From: Flaviramulus sp.
Lineage (GTDB): Bacteria > Bacteroidota > Bacteroidia > Flavobacteriales > Flavobacteriaceae
Direction of reading: 5' to 3'
DNA length: 8,559 nucleotides
NCBI GenBank assembly: GCA_023255235.1
Contig: JALRJA010000258.1
Location: 1 to 8,559 of the forward strand
A model generated the notes under the pieces. The model ran no database searches. It was not told the origin of the DNA and saw only the letters and a list, made by a program, of their open reading frames with translations. Below, piece after piece: positions 1 to 5,239 of the stretch (position 1 is its first letter; each line of letters begins with the position of its first letter). The translations under genes were made by a program, and so were the position numbers.

Positions 1-707
1 GCAAGATTGCCCACGGGGTGAACAACGATTGCTTCTCCCCCATCAGCAAGGTTCGCAACGACAGGCTTACGTACAATCGCATCGGTTGAGACAATGCCAA
101 CCTGCGGCTGGTTGATAATTGGCATCGTAAGTACCGAGCCGGCCGAACCGTTGTTTGAGATCGTGAAGGTTCCACCCTGAATTTCATCGGGGCTGAGGCG
201 GCGATTTCGTGCACGGTCAGCAAGGTCGTGAATTTCTTGGGCAATCGCTTTTAGGCGCTTTGTTTCTGCACCACGGATCACAGGTGCGATAAGCCCCTGA
301 TAATCGAGATCGACAGCAATTCCAAGGTCGATGTATCCGTGAACAACGAGATCTGTGCCCACGACACTCGCATTGAGATTCGGGAACTCTTGCAAGCCAT
401 CAACAAGTGCGCGAGCGATGAACGGCAGGTAGGTCAGTGAGAAGCCTTCCGATGTACGGAACTCTGCCTTCACCGACGACCGAACACGATCGACGTTGGC
501 GAAGTCAACTTCGACGACGCTAAACGCATGTGGCGAAGTGGATTTGCTCGCCACCATGTGGTCTCCGGTCAATTGGCGGATTTTGGACCGGACATCCTTG
601 GCCTTTTTGATAAGGTCATCACCCAATTCATCGAAATCCTTTTTCACTTTTTCGAATCCGCCATCATCATCGAAAAAATCGGAATATCTTAATAAAACAT
701 TATCCAT
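1..707 (-). CDS. 2-oxoacid dehydrogenase E2 acyltransferase catalytic core, fused to an unrelated N-terminus; partial
   Basis: The reading frame opens at the ATG at 707 (an in-frame stop lies a short way upstream) and stays open for 235 codons to the window edge. From about residue 41 it reads as an E2 chloramphenicol-acetyltransferase-like core: SKIRQLTGDHMVASKSTSPH, then TYLPFIARAL, FPNLNAS, the GIAVDLDYQGLIAPVI strand, LSPDEIQGGTFTISNNGS, and PIINQPQVGI. The family's HxxxDG active site would follow HPVGNL just beyond the edge. E2 proteins transfer acyl groups from lipoamide to CoA in pyruvate, branched-chain or oxoglutarate dehydrogenase complexes; which substrate cannot be told here. Residues 1-40 are acidic and helical in character, with AT-rich codons, while the E2 part is GC-rich and resembles actinobacterial E2s. 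No lipoyl or E1/E3-binding domain precedes the core, although E2s normally have both. The fusion may therefore be an assembly chimera, a transferred fragment, or (less likely) an OdhA-like protein whose E2 core lacks a lipoyl domain. The family call is firm; the integrity of the gene is doubtful. Confidence 0.8.
   Translation of the reverse strand, partial: MDNVLLRYSDFFDDDGGFEKVKKDFDELGDDLIKKAKDVRSKIRQLTGDHMVASKSTSPHAFSVVEVDFANVDRVRSSVKAEFRTSEGFSLTYLPFIARALVDGLQEFPNLNASVVGTDLVVHGYIDLGIAVDLDYQGLIAPVIRGAETKRLKAIAQEIHDLADRARNRRLSPDEIQGGTFTISNNGSAGSVLTMPIINQPQVGIVSTDAIVRKPVVANLADGGEAIVVHPVGNL
588..707 (-). other. N-terminal segment of unrecognised origin preceding the E2 core
   Basis: The first 40 residues begin MDNVLLRYSDFFDDDGGFEK and continue as a Lys/Asp-rich, probably helical stretch ending near KKAKDVR. 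Their codons are A/T-ending like the genes to the right, so this is probably the true start of a native flavobacterial gene whose remainder has been replaced by the E2 sequence. I do not recognise the family. The exact break is uncertain, somewhere between about 585 and 640, because the helical segment already becomes GC-richer near its end. Confidence 0.45.
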
Positions 708-710
708 GGT

Positions 711-742
711 TTTGTTTTTAGCAATAGCATTTTTTACTTTTG
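711..742 (+). promoter_or_regulatory. Bacteroidota-type promoter for trmH
   Basis: TTTG at 711-714 and TACTTTTG at 735-742 are separated by 20 bp. This matches the -33 (TTTG) and -7 (TAnnTTTG) pattern of the Bacteroidota primary sigma factor. Transcription would begin within a few bases of the trmH ATG at 747, implying a leaderless or nearly leaderless message. Both boxes lie in the 39-bp gap shared with the divergent E2 fusion frame. No equally good promoter is seen for the opposite direction. Confidence 0.55.
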
Positions 743-746
743 ATTT

Positions 747-1400
747 ATGTTAGACATCAAACTCCTTGAACATCTTGAAACCTATTTAACCGATAATAGA
801 CTAGAACGATTTAAAACCGTTTTATCTCAACGCACAAAACATTTTACAGTAGCTGTAGAAGATGTTTATCAGCTTCATAACACCAGTGCGGTTATACGTA
901 GTTGCGATGTGTTTGGAATTCAAGAAATTAATATTATTGAAGAACAAAACACCAAACGTATTGATAGAGAAATTGCTATGGGATCTCAAAAATGGGTAGA
1001 TTTAAACAGATACAGTAATGTGCAGGACTGTATAGCCAATTTAAAACAAAATAACTACCAAATAGTAGCAACAACACCTCATGCCAAAAATGGTGATTTA
1101 CATAGGTTTGATGTTACCAAAAAATCTTGCTTTTTCTTTGGAAGAGAAACAAAAGGCTTATCTAAAGAAGTCTTAAATCAAGCCGATTGCTTTTTAAAAA
1201 TACCAATGGTTGGTTTTACCGAAAGTTTAAATATATCGGTTTCTGCAGCTATAATATTGCAGCATGTTACCACCAAATTAAAACAAACAGATTTAAATTG
1301 GAAACTACCAGAACATGAGATACTTGAAAAGCGTTTTGATTGGTGTAAAAAAACAATTAAAAGTTTTGATGAAATTGTAGAACGATTTTATGCACAATAA
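747..1400 (+). CDS. trmH: TrmH-family tRNA/rRNA 2'-O-ribose methyltransferase
   Basis: This complete 217-residue protein is a SPOUT-superfamily methyltransferase that uses S-adenosylmethionine to methylate a ribose 2'-OH, most likely guanosine 18 in the D-loop of tRNAs. All three SPOUT motifs are visible: motif 1 at 45-58 (NTSAVIRSCDVFGI, with Asn45 and the catalytic-type Arg51), motif 2 at 130-139 (FFGRETKGLS, with Glu134), and motif 3 at 152-169 (IPMVGFTESLNISVSAAI, with Asn162). The spacings Asn45-Arg51 and Glu134-Asn162 equal those of the known TrmH residues Asn35/Arg41 and Glu124/Asn152. The C-terminal helix (about 196-214, KRFDWCKKTIKSFDEIVERF) resembles the extension found in TrmH, and the short N-terminal helical segment also fits TrmH better than the rRNA enzyme RlmB, which has a separate N-terminal RNA-binding domain. 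The ATG at 747 has no Shine-Dalgarno sequence and sits directly after a promoter. The gene converges tightly on the next one. Confidence 0.88.
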   Translation: MLDIKLLEHLETYLTDNRLERFKTVLSQRTKHFTVAVEDVYQLHNTSAVIRSCDVFGIQEINIIEEQNTKRIDREIAMGSQKWVDLNRYSNVQDCIANLKQNNYQIVATTPHAKNGDLHRFDVTKKSCFFFGRETKGLSKEVLNQADCFLKIPMVGFTESLNISVSAAIILQHVTTKLKQTDLNWKLPEHEILEKRFDWCKKTIKSFDEIVERFYAQ

Positions 1401-1405
1401 ATAAA

Positions 1406-2182
1406 TTATAATCGTTTGCTGCGACCTCTGCTTAAAAGTTTATACTCTTCATAACACTCACTAATGGCATCTAGTATTTGCAAATCGTTGGCTGTTTGAA
1501 TAAACCCTTTTGAATAGTTACACTGATTTACAATTTCATCTAAATCAACCTTGTCAACTTGTAATAAAACGGTGAGCATTTCTCTGTCAAAACGAGAAGC
1601 TAATAAATTTCTAATTTCGTCATCTTCCTTCATTTTTTTAAGTTTTCGCAGCTCATTTGGTTTTTTACCAAACATGCGATGTAAAAAATCGGCAGGATTA
1701 AAAATAGAACCAATAACTTTTGTTAAACCAGATGTTTTTCCAGCTTCATAACCTTTACTAGATAAACCAGAAATACTGTATCTGTAATTATCATTTACAG
1801 CAGGAACTTGTTTTATATCAACTTCTAAATAGCCGGTTAGTTTTAATTGATTTATAACTACGGTTTCTAATGCTAGTGCTAATTCGGTTAATTCAATTTT
1901 TGAACTTCCAAATTTTAACCAATCATTGGTAACTCTAACTTTAATAGATTTAAAGCCTAAATACGAAAAGTGAAGTGTATCGTTTACCTTAGCAGATAAA
2001 GCAAATTCGCCTTTGTCATTAGTAATGGTTCCTATAACTTGATTAAGATTAACTATGTTTACATTTTCTAAAGGCGTATCGTCTGCAGAATTTATAACAA
2101 CACCAAACACCTTATCTGCTTCTTGTGAAAAACCAGCAAGAGTAGTAAGCAACAATACAAAAAGAAGTAAATTGTTCTTCAT
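1406..2182 (-). CDS. Secreted protein with N-terminal CarboxypepD-like regulatory domain
   Basis: This 258-residue protein starts with a signal peptide (MKNNLLLFVLLLTTLAGFSQ, cleavage probably near residue 20), so it should be exported to the periplasm or outer membrane. Residues about 24-105 form a carboxypeptidase-D regulatory-like (transthyretin-type) beta-sandwich. Hallmarks are VFGVVINSADDTPLENVNIV, GTITNDKGEFALSAKVNDTL and FSYLGFKSIKV. In Bacteroidota this domain commonly heads TonB-dependent receptors, but here no plug or barrel follows. The remaining 150 residues are mixed and charged, with a basic, probably helical stretch (about 170-190) and a C-terminus ending SRGRSKRL. I do not recognise that part; it may bind the envelope or a partner protein. 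The gene ends 5 bp from the convergent trmH stop and lies 105 bp downstream of the helicase gene on the same strand, so it could be read from its own weak promoter or by read-through. The start ATG at 2182 is fixed by the signal peptide. Confidence 0.8.
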   Translation of the reverse strand: MKNNLLLFVLLLTTLAGFSQEADKVFGVVINSADDTPLENVNIVNLNQVIGTITNDKGEFALSAKVNDTLHFSYLGFKSIKVRVTNDWLKFGSSKIELTELALALETVVINQLKLTGYLEVDIKQVPAVNDNYRYSISGLSSKGYEAGKTSGLTKVIGSIFNPADFLHRMFGKKPNELRKLKKMKEDDEIRNLLASRFDREMLTVLLQVDKVDLDEIVNQCNYSKGFIQTANDLQILDAISECYEEYKLLSRGRSKRL

Positions 2183-2287
2183 AGTGTTTTTATAGCAACG
2201 CCTAATTTGTTATAAAAGTACTAAACTAAACAACAAAATAAGAACAGAAAATTGTTTTTGACTTAAAATTAACAAATAGATTCAATT

Positions 2288-4087
2288 TTATCGTCTAGAA
2301 CGCCTTGCCACAGCAGGTCTTGAACCAGAATGAGAACCTTTAGATTTAAATTCACTTCCAGAACGTCTTGGCTTATTATGCGAATTAGTTCCAGAGCGTC
2401 TTTCTTTTCTCTTTCCAGAAGCTTCTTTTCTGCCGCTACGGTTTCTATCGTTTCGTTTTCTGCCGCCTCCACCTCTGTTTTCAGATATTTCTACATTTAC
2501 ATAACGTCCGTCATGTTGAAAATCGGTAAAATGTGAAAGTACTTTGTCTTTTAGCTCATTTTCGGTATTGAAAAAAGAGAAACTGTCTTTTGTTTCTACT
2601 TTAAAAATAGCATCTCTGTCTAACCCTAATTGCTCTCTCAAGAAATCTTTTAGCTTCATCCAGTCATAACCATCTTTATTACCAACGTTTATAAAATAGC
2701 GTGTAGAATTTGATTGTCCGCCTCTATAATCACGTCCGCTATCATCTCTATCATCAAAATTTTCTGTAACATTAAGGTTTTTTGATTTTTGATAGTAGTT
2801 GTAAAAACGAGAAAATTCAACCGAAAAAAACTTCTTAATCAACTCATCTTTGGTTGTGTTTTCAAACAAGTTGTTGATGCTGGTTAAATGTTTATCAATT
2901 TCATGATTAATCTCGGTGTTGTGAATTTTATTAGCCAGAGACATTAGTTGCACTTCGCAAATATACATACCATCAGGAATGTCTTTTTTATCAAATTGTT
3001 TCTTAATAATTCGCTCAATACTTTTTATTTTACGAACCTCACTTTTTGAAACAATAACCATAGAAACCCCTTTTTTGCCGGCTCTACCTGTTCGTCCTGA
3101 ACGGTGTGTATAGGTTTCAATTTCGTCTGGTAATTGATAATTAATTACGTGCGTTATATCATCTACATCTATACCTCGTGCTGCAACATCTGTAGCTACA
3201 AGCATTTGAATTTGATTTTTTCTAAAGGCATTCATTACCAAATCACGTTGATTTTGGCTTAAATCACCATGTAATGCACCTGCATTATAACCATCTTCAA
3301 TAAGCTGTTCAGCCACTTTTTGTGTATCGCGTTTTGTTCTACAAAATACCACCGAAAAAATATCTGGATTGGCATCTGCCAAACGTTTTAAAGCATTATA
3401 GCGATCTCTGGCATTTACTAAATAATATTCATGAGATACATTATTGGTACTTTCATTTTTATTACCCACTGTAATTTCTTGTGGATTATCCATGAATTTT
3501 TTGGCAATAACCGAAACTTCTTTAGGCATTGTAGCACTAAACAACCAGGTACATTTATCTATAGGCGTGTTAGATAAAATAGCTGTTATATCTTCATAAA
3601 AACCCATATTTAGCATTTCATCGGCTTCGTCTAAAACTGCATATTCAATTTTAGAAATATCAACCAAACGCCTGCTAATCATATCTTTTATTCTGCCTGG
3701 TGTAGCAACAATAATTTGAGCACCTTTTTTCACTTCTCTAGCTTGTTCAGAAATACTTGAACCGCCATAAACAGCAACCACATTAAGCCCCTTACAATGT
3801 TTGCCATACAATTTCATTTCGTTGGCAATTTGTAAACAAAGCTCTCTAGTTGGCGATAAAATTAAACCTTGTGTAGTTCTACTATCGATGTTAATTTTTT
3901 GTAGCATAGGAAAACCAAAAGCGGCTGTTTTTCCTGTTCCTGTTTGAGCTAAAGCAACCAAATCGGTTTCTGTGTTTAATAAAATAGGAATAGCTTTTTC
4001 TTGTACTTCACTTGGTTTAGTAAAACCTAAGTCTGTAATAGCATTTAATAGGTCTTGATTAAGACCTAAATCTTGGAATGTGTTCAT
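2288..4087 (-). CDS. deaD: DEAD-box ATP-dependent RNA helicase, DeaD/CsdA-like
   Basis: This complete 599-residue protein is an ATP-driven RNA-unwinding enzyme, probably acting in ribosome assembly, mRNA turnover or cold adaptation. The RecA-like core carries every family motif: aromatic Phe4 and Gln29 of the Q motif, AQTGTGKT (47-54), PTREL (79-83), TPGR (129-132), DEAD (153-156), SAT (184-186), VVFCRTKRD (about 246-254), ATDVAARGID (298-307) and HRSGRTGRAG (328-337). A linker follows, then a DbpA-type RNA-binding fold at about 461-535 (RYFINVGNKDGYDWMKLKDF to GRYVNVEIS). The tail from about 537 is rich in Arg, Gly, Ser and Lys, disordered and suited to non-specific RNA binding. Length and domain order match E. 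coli DeaD/CsdA more closely than the shorter RhlE or DbpA. The gene has a leader of about 120 bases with two possible hairpins. The exact RNA substrate cannot be read from sequence. Confidence 0.93.
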   Translation of the reverse strand: MNTFQDLGLNQDLLNAITDLGFTKPSEVQEKAIPILLNTETDLVALAQTGTGKTAAFGFPMLQKINIDSRTTQGLILSPTRELCLQIANEMKLYGKHCKGLNVVAVYGGSSISEQAREVKKGAQIIVATPGRIKDMISRRLVDISKIEYAVLDEADEMLNMGFYEDITAILSNTPIDKCTWLFSATMPKEVSVIAKKFMDNPQEITVGNKNESTNNVSHEYYLVNARDRYNALKRLADANPDIFSVVFCRTKRDTQKVAEQLIEDGYNAGALHGDLSQNQRDLVMNAFRKNQIQMLVATDVAARGIDVDDITHVINYQLPDEIETYTHRSGRTGRAGKKGVSMVIVSKSEVRKIKSIERIIKKQFDKKDIPDGMYICEVQLMSLANKIHNTEINHEIDKHLTSINNLFENTTKDELIKKFFSVEFSRFYNYYQKSKNLNVTENFDDRDDSGRDYRGGQSNSTRYFINVGNKDGYDWMKLKDFLREQLGLDRDAIFKVETKDSFSFFNTENELKDKVLSHFTDFQHDGRYVNVEISENRGGGGRKRNDRNRSGRKEASGKRKERRSGTNSHNKPRRSGSEFKSKGSHSGSRPAVARRSRR

Positions 4088-4173
4088 TCTGTTTTATAAT
4101 GTATGCGATTTATTATGTAGTGTTACAAAAGAAGCGAATCGACATACTTTAAACCTAAACTTCAAGCAACACA

Positions 4174-4188
4174 TCCTCTCTCTGAGGA
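4174..4188 (-). other. Second small hairpin in the helicase leader
   Basis: TCCTC and GAGGA pair as a 5-bp stem around a 5-base loop, 4 bases downstream of the first hairpin when read on the minus strand. It contains a GAGAGAGG purine run that abuts an ATG opening a 26-codon frame. Short and possibly fortuitous. Confidence 0.25.
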
Positions 4189-4192
4189 ATTT

Positions 4193-4210
4193 AAACTCAT
4201 TTTTGAGTTT
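4193..4210 (-). other. Hairpin in the helicase leader
   Basis: AAACTCA and its complement TGAGTTT form a perfect 7-bp stem with a 4-base loop. It lies between the LysR stop codon and the helicase start and would sit at the very 5' end of the helicase transcript. No T-tract follows it on the minus strand, so it is a poor intrinsic terminator for the LysR gene. A leader structure is the likelier role, possibly mRNA stability or temperature response. Confidence 0.35.
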
Positions 4211-4217
4211 TAAGCGG

Positions 4218-4225
4218 CAAATATA
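4218..4225 (-). promoter_or_regulatory. Candidate -7 box for the DEAD-box helicase gene
   Basis: Read on the minus strand this is TATATTTG, a match to the Bacteroidota -7 consensus TAnnTTTG, placed 22 bases beyond the end of the LysR gene. No clear TTTG -33 element is found at the usual spacing. If used, it gives the helicase a leader of about 120 nt. Confidence 0.35.
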
Positions 4226-4246
4226 GTCTTTATATTTATGAAAATA

Positions 4247-5143
4247 CTATTTTGTGTTTTTATTATGAATAACCTCCAAAATATTTTTTAGAATAGGATT
4301 TCTATTTTCCTTGTTCCAAATAACTGAAAGAATAGTTTTTTGCCTAATTTTATGAAGTTCAATAAACTTTAAATTGGCATTATTTTCAACTATTAAAGAT
4401 TTTGGTACAATTGAAACGCCAAAGTTATTTTCAACTAATTTATATATAGAACCTGCATGAATAGTATTGTGAGAAACAATTGGTGAAAAACCACTGTCAT
4501 CAAAAATGGTCATTACTTTTTCATAATAAGACGAGCTGTATTTTGGGTCAAATAATATAAAGTGAGCGTCTTTTAGTTGCGTTAAATTTTTAAAGTTTGA
4601 AGCATCAATAGGATGATTTTTTGGTAAAACCAAGCAAAAAGGTTCTTTTAAAACAGGTTTAATTTCTAAACCTCTAGGTATGCGATCCATTCTAACAAAA
4701 CCAATATCAATATCTTGAGAAAGTAAACCTTCTATTTGTTTGGTGTTATCCATTTCCTTTAAACTAAAAATAATATTAGGGTGATTTTTAGTAAGCGTTA
4801 ATAGTAAATCTGGAATTATGTGTTGCATTGCAGAACCCACATACCCAAAATCTAATCTGCCTTGCATACCATTTTCAAGCAATTTTGCATGATTTAAAAT
4901 AGTATCTAAACTCTTTAAATGTTTTGTTAGCGCTTCTTTTAAATACAAACCTGTATGGGTTAGTTTAACTTCTCTGTTATGTCTGTCAAAAAGCTTTACA
5001 CCCAAATTATCTTCCATTTCTTTTATCTGCCTACTTAAACCAGGTTGGGAAATAAAGAGCTTTTCAGCAGCTTTTCTAAAATGTAATTCTTTAGCAAGAG
5101 CCAAAAAATAGTTTAGATGCCTTAATTCTAATTGATAACTCAT
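4247..5143 (-). CDS. LysR-family transcriptional regulator, probable regulator of hutHU
   Basis: This 298-residue protein has the normal LysR length and layout. The N-terminal winged helix-turn-helix (about 5-65) reads LRHLNYFLALAKELHFRKAA, then LFISQPGLSRQIKEMEDNLG and VKLFDR, the family signature. It is followed by a linker helix and a two-lobed periplasmic-binding-like effector domain (about 90-298). Such proteins bind DNA as tetramers and usually activate a divergent target while repressing themselves. It is transcribed away from hutH across a 96-bp gap containing an inverted repeat, so I infer that it controls histidine breakdown. Urocanate, histidine or a related aromatic compound is a plausible ligand, but the sequence does not reveal the effector. 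Proteobacterial hut operons are typically governed by the GntR-type repressor HutC and Bacillus by HutP, so a LysR regulator is a lineage-specific alternative. The start at 5143 is set by the conserved LRHLNYF helix. The stop is TAG. Confidence 0.9.
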   Translation of the reverse strand: MSYQLELRHLNYFLALAKELHFRKAAEKLFISQPGLSRQIKEMEDNLGVKLFDRHNREVKLTHTGLYLKEALTKHLKSLDTILNHAKLLENGMQGRLDFGYVGSAMQHIIPDLLLTLTKNHPNIIFSLKEMDNTKQIEGLLSQDIDIGFVRMDRIPRGLEIKPVLKEPFCLVLPKNHPIDASNFKNLTQLKDAHFILFDPKYSSSYYEKVMTIFDDSGFSPIVSHNTIHAGSIYKLVENNFGVSIVPKSLIVENNANLKFIELHKIRQKTILSVIWNKENRNPILKNILEVIHNKNTK

Positions 5144-5146
5144 AGT

Positions 5147-5161
5147 TATTAATTGTTAATA
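5147..5161. promoter_or_regulatory. Short palindrome beside the LysR start codon
   Basis: TATTAA-TTG-TTAATA is a perfect palindrome with 6-bp arms, centred 11 bp from the LysR start codon. It may be a secondary regulator-binding site for autorepression. In such AT-rich sequence a palindrome of this length can arise by chance. Confidence 0.25.
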
Positions 5162-5169
5162 GTAATGAT

Positions 5170-5197
5170 ATTATTGTGTATCAAATTTATCAATAAT
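5170..5197. promoter_or_regulatory. Candidate LysR operator in the lysR-hutH gap
   Basis: ATTATTG at 5170-5176 and CAATAAT at 5191-5197 are perfect inverted repeats separated by 14 bp. Between and into the right arm lies a direct repeat of TATCAA (5179-5184 and 5188-5193). The size and dyad symmetry suit a LysR-type recognition site. It overlaps the -7 box of each divergent promoter, so a bound regulator could control both genes. Confidence 0.45.
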
Positions 5198-5213
5198 TTT
5201 GTGATTATTAAAA
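5182..5213 (-). promoter_or_regulatory. Candidate promoter of the LysR gene
   Basis: On the minus strand TAAATTTG (5189-5182) matches the -7 consensus TAnnTTTG, and TTTT (5213-5210) lies 20 bp upstream where TTTG is expected. The -7 box is inside the inverted repeat, so the regulator binding there would be expected to repress its own gene. The leader would be about 35 nt. Confidence 0.4.
5194..5201 (+). promoter_or_regulatory. Candidate -7 box of the hutHU operon
   Basis: TAATTTTG matches TAnnTTTG and overlaps the right arm of the inverted repeat. No good TTTG is present 19-21 bp upstream (only TTG at 5174-5176, 17 bp away, inside the left arm). A weak -33 region is what one expects of a promoter that needs an activator. 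The leader to the hutH ATG would be about 30 nt. Confidence 0.4.
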
Positions 5214-5239
5214 GCAAAATTCAACTTATTATATAAAAG

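Noticed and set aside
496..753. 85-codon plus-strand frame over the E2 fusion
   Set aside because: It is antisense to the E2 frame, has no recognisable protein character, and spans the composition break. It is a shadow of the minus-strand gene.
2183..2287. Clear promoter or terminator between the helicase and secreted-protein genes
   Set aside because: Only imperfect boxes (TACTTTTA at 2220-2213 on the minus strand, with no properly spaced TTTG) and a weak AAAATT/AATTTT pairing are seen. Not strong enough to list.
2269..2536. Two 67-68-codon frames, one per strand, at the helicase 3' end
   Set aside because: They overlap the Arg/Ser-rich helicase tail in other frames; their composition is simply that of the tail read out of register.
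4193..4210. Intrinsic terminator for the LysR gene
   Set aside because: The stem is real, but no run of T follows it on the minus strand, and it lies downstream of a candidate promoter for the helicase.
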